This document shows, piece after piece, positions 26,301 to 34,718 of a stretch of DNA of 43,620 nt (positions are counted from its first letter, which is position 1; each line of letters begins with the position of its first letter). Below the pieces are notes generated by a model. That model searched no databases. It was not told the DNA's origin and saw only the letters and a program-made list of their open reading frames with translations. The translations under genes were made by a program, and so were the position numbers. The DNA comes from Salinibacterium sp. (GTDB lineage Bacteria; Actinomycetota; Actinomycetes; Actinomycetales; Microbacteriaceae), in contig SCSV01000188.1 of NCBI GenBank assembly GCA_004297555.1, positions 1-43,620 on the forward strand, written 5' to 3'.

Positions 26301-26516
26301 GACCGGCAGACCCAAGCCGAGATTGCGGCGGGCAGGCCACCGACCTATCAGGTCGCGATCCGGAAGCCCGACGGCAATCTCGACCTGATCGAAAGTCGAG
26401 TGGTCTTCGACGCGAAGAATCATATCGCGGAAGCGGGAGCCAAGGCCGAGCAGCGCCGGCAGACCGTCGACTTCATGCGCTCCAACCAGTTCCAGGCCGG
26501 AGCGCCGCAGCCATGA
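23346..26516 (+). CDS. Internal virion/ejection protein with tail-lysozyme domain
   Basis: 1056 aa; FTGRGYSREAAAGIVGNLIQESGLNPSMVHDQGTGLGIAGHRLERLDAMKAYA resembles the phage tail lysozyme domain. Confidence 0.8.
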   Translation: MVDLPSIPNAIPNLQAPRSSLSPGQIAAPYQELADNLTKAGEVMQEDVAKPLAKKAGEAAVSEDGKTITQPSFPILGPASAEFARAARFTALARMTPEIENGIAKIRIEHANDPEGYQKAVKSYKDSYLAGDQEKGISPISDPTLKGPVEKTILEHAGAGYRSVLEQTNQTNVTNAKTAITSQITDLSNKMAQSAYSGGVDTPEYQRMQGDLGALYRQMGADPRMGYPKERIDSELSQMISQQRTMALAGQAVRMMDADSPTARADAKKWLIDKVYNDPTLNLTLAQRHQAVTTAMGLMEARSADNKALIDANKATATSLLTQLHTNAPYNPITVNDAIDNARKLGDVESYYKLTFAKGMHDWDSAIRAAPLPQQLAGLRSLDSTQASNQAMQFFTGRGYSREAAAGIVGNLIQESGLNPSMVHDQGTGLGIAGHRLERLDAMKAYAASVGKPVTDFQTQLEFIDKELQTTEAGVGARLKAAKTPQEAAAAFIDYERPQGWTAANPSAGHGFANRVNNAAAVYGGAPAGPQTGAGAAWFNEARVEQVARTREYLKGQAPDIVETTISRLNKTGDVPDSDLKNVSELLRETGRDDLREKLDVALRGHYAVDELNKLPQSVREAWLTQTTPEAAQSNFAFKVQEAIKTGIQATENAMKETPYSTYATRTKALPPAAYDFSKPDTIGATATLRAGQQRAIRANDESGPISVFEGKEGEAFGNLLTNGDPKAAAQALSGLAGLPDDVYQATLAQKPVADAVAGMMGSKDPARMSAAMQAADKLWRASPADAEAALGKSAMTKMQAWQGLQGAFSAPEIAERLNAGDEPSTLKARQAAKDEAEKETSSLSPSDMAYKLGSGWWGIGRLTGSTPSAPFDSIKGGELVNDYRTTYTALRAYGVDASRASDLAVQRLQATWGVSGAAGNQIMKNPPEKFYPTVDGSHDWIKADLRDWVASKRGAQFAGEGAVLEPGVADALPSRNWTIEGLVADRQTQAEIAAGRPPTYQVAIRKPDGNLDLIESRVVFDAKNHIAEAGAKAEQRRQTVDFMRSNQFQAGAPQP

Positions 26517-29500
26517 CCGCAATGGATGCGCCGTCAGATCCCGCATTCGGCCTGCGCACCGAGCAGGGCGGCCCGCCCGCGGCGCAGGAATCTCCATCGT
26601 TTGGGGACGTGATCATTCCGGCTTTCCGGCAGACGAACACCGTCGTGTCGGCGATCCAGTACTTGCGCAATTCCGGCGAATACGAGCCAGTGCCCAGTTA
26701 CAATCCGATCGACGACATCAAGGGCTGGAGGGATCAGAAATACCTCGCCGACCATGCAATGAAGTTCGTCGGCTCGCAATCCCCGGCCGATACCTATGCC
26801 ATCAAGGACCAGATCGACACCGAGGAGGAAGACCGGCGCCTGCTGGCGTCGAGCGGGAAAATCGGCTTCGTGGCCACGGCGGTAGCTGGCGCGCTCGATC
26901 CGACCATGCTGCTGCCCGGCGGCGTCGGCATCGACGCGGCGAAAGGCGGCCTGACCTTCACCAAGGCGGCAGTTGCAACCGGCAAGGCCGGGCTGCTGGC
27001 GACCACCGCGCAGGAGGTGCTGCTGCACGGCACCCAGCAGACCCGCACGTTCGAGGAATCGGCGCTCAACGTCGCCAGCGGGACGCTGCTGTCGGCGCTG
27101 ATCGGCGGCGGCGCGACGGCGTTCCTGTCGCCGACGGAGCGGGCCGCCGTGGAGGCCAAGCTGTCGGCCGACCGCGCGGACATGAACGCGCACGCGGGCA
27201 ATCCGCCGACGGGAGAGATGCCCGTGGCGCCGCCGTCTTCCGGCGTGGCCTATCCCGTGGCCGCCGGCGCTGCCGCGTCCGACACCCGAAAGCTCGAGCT
27301 GGTCGATTTCGGCCTGAACCAGATCCCCGGCGTCTCGCGGCTGGTCGAGAAGACCTCGCCGATGCAGCGGGTGTTCGGCGCCGACAGCCCAACGGCGCGG
27401 CGCACAGGCGCGGACCTTGCCGAGACCTCGCTCCTGTTCAAGGAGAATCTGGAAGGCGGCGTCACCACGGCGGGGCCCGCGCTCGACCGTGAGGCCCGGC
27501 TGCTGATCCACCAGGGCCAAGTCGCGACCGGCGACGAGTTGTCCCGGCTATTCTCGGAATACCGCTATGGCGAGCATGTCCGGGCGCCGCGCGCGCGCGA
27601 CACGCTGCAGGGCATCACCGGCCAACGCCCCGAAGGCAAGATGTCGTTCTCCGAATTCAAGGAGGCGGTCAGCGACGCGCTCCGGAACGGCGACCAGCAC
27701 GAAATCCCACAGGTTCAGCAGGCCGCGCAGACCATCCGCAACAAGGTGTTCGAACCGTGGAAGAAACGGGCGATCGACGCCGGACTGCTGCCGGAGAACG
27801 TCGGGGTCAAGACGGCCGACAGCTACCTGTCCCGGCTCTACAACAAGCAGGCCATCACGGCGCGGCGGCCGGAGTTCGTCGACCGGGTGACCGACTGGCT
27901 GTGGGGTGACCAGCAGGCCAAGGCCGAGGCGCAGACCAAGATCGGCGCCTATCACGGCGCGCTGCAGTCGCACGAAGCCACGATCGGCAAGATCCAGGAC
28001 CGGATCACCAAGTTGGAGGTCGATGCCGACGTGATCGCGGCGCGGCAGGAGGAGACCACCCGCCTCAACAAGGCGGCCAATCAGCGCGCGCGAAAGCTCC
28101 GCGAGGGTGCCGATCAGGACACGCTGCCGCTACAGAACGCGCAGGGCGGGGCGGCGTTCGAGACCCTGGCGCGCAACCGCGGCAATCTGCTGGCCGATCG
28201 TGCATCCGCCAAGCTGGCCGAAATCGAGACGCTCGAGCAGAAGCTGGCCACCGAGACCGCCAGCCGGGATTCGATGCGTGCCAAGATCGAGGATGAGATC
28301 GGCCGCTGGGAGGGCAAATCGACCAAGGAGGCCAAGGCGGCGCTGAAGGCCCGTGGCGAGGCCGAGCAGGCGCGCACGGCTGCGATCGAGGCCGGCACGT
28401 CCAAGAGCAAGGGCGAGCGGCTGGGCAGCGCGGACAAGGCCGTGGACCGGGCCGTGGCGCGCATCATGGAATCGGACCGCAGCCTAACCCGCGACGAGCT
28501 CCGATCGCGCGCGCAAGAGATCACCGACCGCATCATCGGCTCGCCCGATGGCCGGCTGCCCTATGATCTCGGCATGGAGCACGGCACGGCGTTCGGCGGC
28601 TCCGGCGAGGCCCCGCGCGGTGCGCTCGCCGCCCGCGAGTTCAACATCCCGGACGCCACGATCAAGGACTTCCTGGAAAACGACATCGAGCACATCATCG
28701 CCACCCACCTGAAGACCATGGTCCCGGACGTACTGCTGACCGAGAAGTTCGGCGACACCCGGATGACCGAGGCGTTCCGCAAGATCAACGACGAGTACGC
28801 CGCGATGGTCGATGCGGCCAAATCCGAGAAGGAGCGCGGCCGGCTGGAGAAGGAGCGGCAGGGCGTGATCGACGATCTCGCCGCGATCCGCGACCGCATC
28901 CGGGGCACCTACGCGATCTCGTCCGAGCTCCCGATGCGCAACGCCGCGCGCGCCGCCAACGTGCTGAAGAACTACAACGTGCTGACCTCGATGGGCTCGG
29001 CCGCACTGTCCAGCCTGCCCGACATGGCGGGCTCGGTGATGCGCCACGGCCTGACCTCGACCTTCCGAGACGCTTGGGTGCCGTTCTTCCAGTTCCTGAC
29101 CCAGCAGTCCGACGCCTGGCAGGAGGCGGGCCGACAGTATCGCGCCATGGGCATCGCGGTGGAATCCGTGCTCGCCAGCCGTCACCACGCGTTGACCGAC
29201 ACGCTGGACACCTACCATCCGCAGTCCCGCGTCGAGCGGACCATGCAGTGGGCGACCGGCAAGTTCCAATTCGTCAACATGCTGGCGCCGTGGACCGACT
29301 TCGCCAAGATCAACGCCTCGATGGTGGCCGGCTCCGAGCTGCTGCGCGCGGTCAAAGCGGCCTCGGAGGGCACTGCCTCGGCGCGGATGCTGCGGACCCT
29401 GGGTGAGTCCGGGGTCGAACCGCACATGGCCGATCGAATCGCCAAGGCGTTCGAGACCGGCGGCGAGATCCGCGATGGCGTGCACCTGCCGAATACGGCC

Positions 29501-30175
29501 GAATGGACCGACGCCGAGGCCCGCCGGGTATTCGAGGGTGCGGTCGCGCGCGATGCCGATATCGCCGTGGTCACGCCAGGACAAGAGAAGCCCTTGATCA
29601 TGAGTCACCCGCTGCTCAGTATCCTATTCCAATTCAAATCCTTTACTGCCGCAGCAACAGAACGAGTTCTCATCTCGAATTTGCAACGACGTGATGCCCA
29701 AGTTCTGCAAGGCATGATTTTTTCGATGGGCTTGGGAATGCTGTCGTACAAGCTCAACTCGCTGACAGGTGGATCGCCGACGAGCGATAAGCCTCAGGAT
29801 TGGGTGAAAGAAGCCATCTCGCGAGGCAACCTACTTGGCTGGTTTGAAGAAGGGAACGCCCTGGCCTCCAAGGCCACGCGCGGCGGCGTCGACATCTATC
29901 GCATGATCGGCGCCGACAAGCCGCTATCGCGCTACGCGAGCCGCTCGGCGATGGACCAGCTCCTCGGCCCGACCGCCGGCAAGATCGGCGGCATCATCCA
30001 GGGCGTGCAAGCCGTATCTCGACCGAGCGAATGGAATGAGGCCGATAGCAAGGCAATCCGCCGGCTCGTTGCCGGGCAGAACGTGTTCTATCTCCGCCGC
30101 CTGTTCGATCAGGTCGAGGCCAGCGGCAATAATGCGTTCGGCATCCCGATGAAGGCCAAGCCAGAGAACCGCTGA
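26513..30175 (+). CDS. Large internal virion/ejection protein (1220 aa)
   Basis: Size and position as in the T7-like ejection protein gene order. Confidence 0.75.
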   Translation: MTAMDAPSDPAFGLRTEQGGPPAAQESPSFGDVIIPAFRQTNTVVSAIQYLRNSGEYEPVPSYNPIDDIKGWRDQKYLADHAMKFVGSQSPADTYAIKDQIDTEEEDRRLLASSGKIGFVATAVAGALDPTMLLPGGVGIDAAKGGLTFTKAAVATGKAGLLATTAQEVLLHGTQQTRTFEESALNVASGTLLSALIGGGATAFLSPTERAAVEAKLSADRADMNAHAGNPPTGEMPVAPPSSGVAYPVAAGAAASDTRKLELVDFGLNQIPGVSRLVEKTSPMQRVFGADSPTARRTGADLAETSLLFKENLEGGVTTAGPALDREARLLIHQGQVATGDELSRLFSEYRYGEHVRAPRARDTLQGITGQRPEGKMSFSEFKEAVSDALRNGDQHEIPQVQQAAQTIRNKVFEPWKKRAIDAGLLPENVGVKTADSYLSRLYNKQAITARRPEFVDRVTDWLWGDQQAKAEAQTKIGAYHGALQSHEATIGKIQDRITKLEVDADVIAARQEETTRLNKAANQRARKLREGADQDTLPLQNAQGGAAFETLARNRGNLLADRASAKLAEIETLEQKLATETASRDSMRAKIEDEIGRWEGKSTKEAKAALKARGEAEQARTAAIEAGTSKSKGERLGSADKAVDRAVARIMESDRSLTRDELRSRAQEITDRIIGSPDGRLPYDLGMEHGTAFGGSGEAPRGALAAREFNIPDATIKDFLENDIEHIIATHLKTMVPDVLLTEKFGDTRMTEAFRKINDEYAAMVDAAKSEKERGRLEKERQGVIDDLAAIRDRIRGTYAISSELPMRNAARAANVLKNYNVLTSMGSAALSSLPDMAGSVMRHGLTSTFRDAWVPFFQFLTQQSDAWQEAGRQYRAMGIAVESVLASRHHALTDTLDTYHPQSRVERTMQWATGKFQFVNMLAPWTDFAKINASMVAGSELLRAVKAASEGTASARMLRTLGESGVEPHMADRIAKAFETGGEIRDGVHLPNTAEWTDAEARRVFEGAVARDADIAVVTPGQEKPLIMSHPLLSILFQFKSFTAAATERVLISNLQRRDAQVLQGMIFSMGLGMLSYKLNSLTGGSPTSDKPQDWVKEAISRGNLLGWFEEGNALASKATRGGVDIYRMIGADKPLSRYASRSAMDQLLGPTAGKIGGIIQGVQAVSRPSEWNEADSKAIRRLVAGQNVFYLRRLFDQVEASGNNAFGIPMKAKPENR

Positions 30176-30185
30176 GTGCGTTGCG
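30176..30185 (+). promoter_or_regulatory. GTGCGTTGCG motif, directly after the ejection-protein stop
   Basis: One of seven exact copies. Confidence 0.5.
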
Positions 30186-30236
30186 GCGGTATCGCCCGGA
30201 AGCAATCCTCCGGGCGGATCACAGGACCGCCCCGCC

Positions 30237-30599
30237 ATGAAACGTCTCGCCGCCGCTCTGCTCGCGCTGTGTCTGGCCGGGCCGGCTTTTGCCCAAGCGA
30301 TCAATTCGACCACCACCAACGGCGCTGTGGTCATCACGGCCGGCAACACGTTCCAGACCGTGCTGGCCGCGCTCGGCGCTCCGCCGGCGCAGCGGCGTTC
30401 CCTGACGATCGCCAACAACAACTCAACGGATAGCTGCTGGATCGTGGTCGGTGGCGTGCTCGGCAGCGCCACCAAGGGCATTTCAATCCTGCTGCTGCCG
30501 GGCGGCTCCTACACCCGGTACTACCCCTATGTGCCGGCGGATGCGATCCACGCGACCTGCACCACCACGAACGACACGCTTTACATCGACACGCAATAG
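30237..30599 (+). CDS. Signal-peptide-bearing small protein of the tail-fibre region
   Basis: MKRLAAALLALCLAGPAFAQ|AINSTTT...; RRSLTIANNNSTDSCWIVVGG...YTRYYPYVPADAIHATCTT. Confidence 0.75.
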   Translation: MKRLAAALLALCLAGPAFAQAINSTTTNGAVVITAGNTFQTVLAALGAPPAQRRSLTIANNNSTDSCWIVVGGVLGSATKGISILLLPGGSYTRYYPYVPADAIHATCTTTNDTLYIDTQ

Positions 30600-30609
30600 G
30601 ATCCGGCGC

Positions 30610-31425
30610 ATGAAGCGAATTCTTGGAGCCCTCCTCTCGCTCGCGCTACTCGCGGTCCCGCTCCATGCCGACGGCATTCAGAACCCGGGCGCGACGCTCA
30701 CGGCCGGCCAGCTGCCGGGCACTACGACCAACGACAATGCTTGCGCGGGGTGCGTAGGGCAGATCCTGACGTCGGACTGCCCCGGTATCACGACGACCGC
30801 CACCGTCACGATCACCATCGCAACCCCGGCCATAGTCACCTGGACCAGCCCGCCATTCCACAACACGGCGATCAACCAGGACAACTGCCCGATCGTCTTC
30901 ACGACGACCGGCGCGCTGCCGACCGGTATCACCTCGGGAACTACCTATTGGGTGATCGCATCGTCTATCTCTGGCAACACCTTCCAGATCGCGACCAGCG
31001 TCCCCAATGCGCTCGCCGGCACGGCGGTGGCGACCAGCGGCACACAGTCCGGTGTCCAGACCGCGACGGCGTCGGCAACGACGGCATCAGCAACAGCCAA
31101 GAGCATCGGCGGTTTGACAATCCCGGCAGGGGATTGGGAAATCTCGGCGTTATGCATGCAATATCCGAATGCCTCGACCACCTCATCGCAATTTGTCTGC
31201 AACCTCTCGCAGACCGATAACACACTAAACGTGACTCCCAGCGACAACATGGCTATCGCGATCATCGGAGCAGCAATGTCGGCAGGATCACAGAACTTTC
31301 TCCCAACCAATACTGGCAGATTTTCTTTCGCGACGCCGACCAATGTCTTCGCTGTCGTGCAGAGCACGTTCGCGGTCAACACGATGAACGCGGCCGCCAT
31401 GATCCACGCCAGGCGAGCCCGCTGA
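30610..31425 (+). CDS. Signal-peptide-bearing tail-region protein
   Basis: MKRILGALLSLALLAVPLHADGIQNPGATLTAGQLPG... Confidence 0.7.
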   Translation: MKRILGALLSLALLAVPLHADGIQNPGATLTAGQLPGTTTNDNACAGCVGQILTSDCPGITTTATVTITIATPAIVTWTSPPFHNTAINQDNCPIVFTTTGALPTGITSGTTYWVIASSISGNTFQIATSVPNALAGTAVATSGTQSGVQTATASATTASATAKSIGGLTIPAGDWEISALCMQYPNASTTSSQFVCNLSQTDNTLNVTPSDNMAIAIIGAAMSAGSQNFLPTNTGRFSFATPTNVFAVVQSTFAVNTMNAAAMIHARRAR

Positions 31426-31431
31426 TCCCGG

Positions 31432-31441
31432 GTGCGTTGCG
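31432..31441 (+). promoter_or_regulatory. GTGCGTTGCG motif, 31 nt before the tail-fibre gene
   Basis: One of seven exact copies; extended similarity to the 19187 copy. Confidence 0.5.
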
Positions 31442-31471
31442 GCGGGGCGGCGCGCGGCCATTGTGGCGGCC

Positions 31472-33241
31472 ATGAGCATCATTCGCCGCGCCCTTCTCGC
31501 CCTTGTCATGGCCGCCGGGATCAGCCCGGCCTTTGCGCAATCCGCGCCTCCGCCGGTGCCGGCGCTGCCCGATGCCGAGCGCCGCACCACATACACGATT
31601 TCCGGCTCGACCTGCGCCTGCGCAGTCAACTTCGCGCTCTACGGCGACAGCACGGATTATGGCAGCTGGATCGAGGTCTGGCTCAACGGAGCGCTGATCC
31701 CGTCGTCAAGTTACACCATCACCAGCCCGACCGGTACGCTCGGCCTGATCCCGCGGCCGATCACCGACGCGATCCTGACGTTCAACAGCGCGCAGACCGG
31801 AACGGTGCAGATCGTCGGCGCGCGCCGGCCGCGGCGGGTGTCGCAGTTTGCCGAGAACCGCGGCGTTGCGGCGCGCGATCTCAACCAGGCGATCACCGAC
31901 ATCGTCGCGATGCTCCGCGAAACCTGGGACAAGACCAATGACATCACCGGCCGCGTTGTGCTGGCGCCGCCGGGCGAGACGCTCGCCATGCTGCCGAGTG
32001 CCGCGAACCGCGCCAATTTCGGCGCCTGCTTCGATAGCAGCGGCAACCTGACGACCTGCGTCTCGGTGCCGTCGACCACATTCTCGGCCGGCACCGGCAT
32101 CACCTTCACGGGCACGAACCCGACGGTGATCAGCGCCTCGATCATCGCCGCCAACTCGCAGACGGGCGATTACACGATCCAGCCCTCGGATTGCAGCAAG
32201 ACGGTCGTGATCACCGGCGGGCTCAAGACCGCCACCTTGCCCGCGGCCGGCAGCGTCACGTCGGGCTGCGAGGTGATCGTCAAGAACGGCGACACCACCC
32301 GCGGCAAGAAGACCTCGAACTTCCCATCCGACGTCAGCTCGATCCTGTGGCCGTTGCAGTCGGTCAAGGTAAAGGCCGTCGCCGGGGCCTGGGTCACCAC
32401 GTACAAGCCGGGCCGCTGGATTCTTCCGACGACCACCGAAGTATGCGTGCGCCAGGATGGCAGTTCGAGCTCGGACGGGCTCGGCAATGGCACGGTCGCG
32501 GCCGATTGTCTGCCGACCGGGCAGTCCGCCGTCATTCTGATCGGTCAGCAATGGGACGGCTCAGGCTATAGCGCCTGCAACATTGGTTACTACGCTGGCG
32601 GCACCAGCACGTTCAACGAAAGCGTGTCGATGACCGGTCAGTCGATCGGCTGCTACCTGACCTTCAACTGGCGCGGCGCGACCATCCACACCTCGAACGG
32701 TCCGTGCTTCACCGGCGGCGACAACGGCATCGCCATCTTCAACATGAACCTCGGCTTCGTGCCGATCCTGCAATGTAATATCTCGAACACAGTCGGCACC
32801 GGCGCATTCTACTGCCACCAGACCTGCATCTATGACGTGTTCGGGCTGTTCGAGTGGATCCCGAGCGGCGGCAACGACCATTTGTTCTTTGCCGATGCGC
32901 AGGGCCGATCGGTGTGGTCGATCACGGGCGGCAGCCTCGTTGTCGGCGACGGCGCGGTCAGGGCCTTCGATTCGATGTTCGTCTGTGATGCCCATTGCGC
33001 AGGTTTCCAAATCAGCGGGACCATTGCATTTTCCGCCAACGTGACCTGCAACCGGGTATTCGACGATTTCGGCGGCAGCTGGATGAATACGACCGCGACC
33101 TTCTCCGGGACCTGCACCGGCATCACCACGTCGCGCATTTCCGGCAACTCGACGCTGATCACGAACGGCACGACGATCCTGGGCGGCACGACCACGGCCG
33201 GCACCGGCGGCGCGGGTCTGGTCTGCACAAGCAAATGCTGA
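31472..33241 (+). CDS. Tail fibre/spike with T7-fibre-like N-terminal domain and N-terminal signal peptide
   Basis: MSIIRRALLALVMAAGISPAFAQ then YTISGSTCACAVNFALYGDSTDYGSWIEVWLNGALIPSSSYTITSPTGTLGLIPRPITDAILTF...; repetitive receptor-binding C-terminal region. Confidence 0.75.
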   Translation: MSIIRRALLALVMAAGISPAFAQSAPPPVPALPDAERRTTYTISGSTCACAVNFALYGDSTDYGSWIEVWLNGALIPSSSYTITSPTGTLGLIPRPITDAILTFNSAQTGTVQIVGARRPRRVSQFAENRGVAARDLNQAITDIVAMLRETWDKTNDITGRVVLAPPGETLAMLPSAANRANFGACFDSSGNLTTCVSVPSTTFSAGTGITFTGTNPTVISASIIAANSQTGDYTIQPSDCSKTVVITGGLKTATLPAAGSVTSGCEVIVKNGDTTRGKKTSNFPSDVSSILWPLQSVKVKAVAGAWVTTYKPGRWILPTTTEVCVRQDGSSSSDGLGNGTVAADCLPTGQSAVILIGQQWDGSGYSACNIGYYAGGTSTFNESVSMTGQSIGCYLTFNWRGATIHTSNGPCFTGGDNGIAIFNMNLGFVPILQCNISNTVGTGAFYCHQTCIYDVFGLFEWIPSGGNDHLFFADAQGRSVWSITGGSLVVGDGAVRAFDSMFVCDAHCAGFQISGTIAFSANVTCNRVFDDFGGSWMNTTATFSGTCTGITTSRISGNSTLITNGTTILGGTTTAGTGGAGLVCTSKC

Positions 33242-33251
33242 GGTAACCCCA

Positions 33252-33449
33252 ATGACAGTTCTCGTCTTCGTGCTCTACTTCGCTTGGCTGAAAGAGGGAT
33301 CAGGCAAGGTCGAGGAGACCTACAGCTACCCGACCATGCAGCAATGCGAGGCGGCGAAGGATCAGATGATCAAGGACAAGATCTATCCGAACGTGCCGGG
33401 CGGGCTCGTTTTCTCGCACGCGCTCCACGCCGAGTGTCGAGAGCGCTAA
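33252..33449 (+). CDS. Small protein with N-terminal hydrophobic segment
   Basis: MTVLVFVLYFAWLKEGSGKVEETYSYPTMQQCEAAKDQM... Confidence 0.55.
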   Translation: MTVLVFVLYFAWLKEGSGKVEETYSYPTMQQCEAAKDQMIKDKIYPNVPGGLVFSHALHAECRER

Positions 33450-33727
33450 CGCGGCGGGACGTAGCTGGAGCGCTTGGCCGGGTAATGGTCGTAGAACACC
33501 AACTGCCCGGTACGCTCGTGCTCTTTGCTGTCGGCGCACGGTTTCCCGTTGAGCCCATCCGGGTAATAGTCACAGGCCGGATAGAGCTTCGCCGGTTCTT
33601 CGTCCGGGGCCTTGACGCCATTCAGGTAGGGCATCGGCACTACGGTCAGGCGGGCCAGATACGGCGCGGTGGCGATAAACAGCAGCCCGATCGCGAACGG
33701 GATCAATTTTCTCAATCTCAAAGCCAC
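33446..33727 (-). CDS. Opposite-strand membrane protein (GTG start)
   Basis: RLRKLIPFAIGLLFIATAPYLARL TM segment; AGGAG before GTG. Confidence 0.6.
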   Translation of the reverse strand: MALRLRKLIPFAIGLLFIATAPYLARLTVVPMPYLNGVKAPDEEPAKLYPACDYYPDGLNGKPCADSKEHERTGQLVFYDHYPAKRSSYVPPR

Positions 33728-33785
33728 CTCCTAAAAATGAGCGGAACTTACGCTGCAACCGCCGATCGAGCAAGCGGGCTTCGTG

Positions 33786-33795
33786 GTGCGTTGCG
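33786..33795 (+). promoter_or_regulatory. GTGCGTTGCG motif, 50 nt before the endolysin
   Basis: One of seven exact copies. Confidence 0.5.
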
Positions 33796-33844
33796 ATCGT
33801 GCCACACATAAGGCGAGGTCATCCCTGAAGCCGAGGGATAGACC

Positions 33845-34420
33845 GTGGATATCGCCAAGCTCAAACAGGCAAATCTGACCCGCTGGAACGCCGCATCGAT
33901 CAAGCCGGAGCTGGTTGAGACGTTCGATCAGGTTGCTCGGCGCCTCATAGCCGCGAAGAAGCGCTATCAGGTCGTCGAGGATAGGACGCATGTTCCGTGG
34001 CCCGTCATCGCCGTCATCCATGAGCGGGAGAGCTCGCAGAGCTGGATGGCCTCGCTGGCGCAGGGTGATCCCTGGAATCAGGTCTCGATCCACGTTCCGC
34101 GCGGCCGTGGGCCCTTCTCGTCATGGGAGGCCGCCGCGATCGACGCGCTGGCCGTCTGCCCGCCGCACGCCGCCGCATGGGATGACTGGTCGATCGGCGG
34201 GGCGCTGACCCTGCTCGAGCAATACAACGGCCTCGGCTACGCCCGCATGGGCCTTCCGTCGCCCTACATCTGGGCCGGCACCGACCAGTACCACGCCGGC
34301 AAATACATCGCTGATGGCCACTTCGATCCGCACGCGATTGACCACCAGCTCGGCTGCGCGGGCCTCCTCGGCCGCATGACGCTCCTCGACCCCTCAATCC
34401 AGCAGGAATGGCACCCGTAA
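33845..34420 (+). CDS. Endolysin (lysozyme-family protein, COG5526-like)
   Basis: WPVIAVIHERESSQSWMASLAQGDPWNQVSIHVPRGRGPFSSWEAAAIDAL; GTG start. Confidence 0.8.
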   Translation: MDIAKLKQANLTRWNAASIKPELVETFDQVARRLIAAKKRYQVVEDRTHVPWPVIAVIHERESSQSWMASLAQGDPWNQVSIHVPRGRGPFSSWEAAAIDALAVCPPHAAAWDDWSIGGALTLLEQYNGLGYARMGLPSPYIWAGTDQYHAGKYIADGHFDPHAIDHQLGCAGLLGRMTLLDPSIQQEWHP

Positions 34421-34430
34421 GGAGACTTCG

Positions 34431-34718
34431 ATGGACGACACGATGAAGACGATCCTGGCCGGCGTTGTGCGCCACGGCCTGACCACGCTGGGCGGCGCGC
34501 TCGTCACTGGCGGCTACATGGATTCGAGCAGCGCCACGGCCTTTGTCGGCGGCGGCATGGTGCTCGCAGGCGTGGCGTGGTCATGGTGGCAGAAAGAGGG
34601 CCAGGCGCGTGCGCTGGCGATCCTGGCGCGGATGCATCCGGTGGTCTCGGCGAACGCCTCCCACGAGGCGGCGGTCGCTGCCGCCCACGCCGCGGTCAAG
34701 GCCGAGGAGGCGAAGTGA
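34431..34718 (+). CDS. Holin-like (Pam3 gp28-type)
   Basis: ILAGVVRHGLTTLGGALVTGGYMDSSSATAFVGGGMVLAGVAWSWWQKEG. Confidence 0.75.
   Translation: MDDTMKTILAGVVRHGLTTLGGALVTGGYMDSSSATAFVGGGMVLAGVAWSWWQKEGQARALAILARMHPVVSANASHEAAVAAAHAAVKAEEAK

Noticed and set aside
24054-26597. 847-aa minus-strand ORF
   Set aside because: Antisense shadow of the 1056-aa ejection protein; Arg/Leu/Gly-rich composition typical of high-GC shadow frames; no recognisable domain
28484-29608. 374-aa minus-strand ORF
   Set aside because: Antisense shadow of the 1220-aa gene
31472-33241. Diversity-generating retroelement variable region (suggested by BPP-1-like cement protein)
   Set aside because: No reverse transcriptase ORF and no template/variable repeat pair seen
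9027-33795. GTGCGTTGCG motif as a sigma-54 promoter
   Set aside because: Spacing between a GG element and TTGC does not fit -24/-12; TTGCGG as a -35 also lacks a consistent -10
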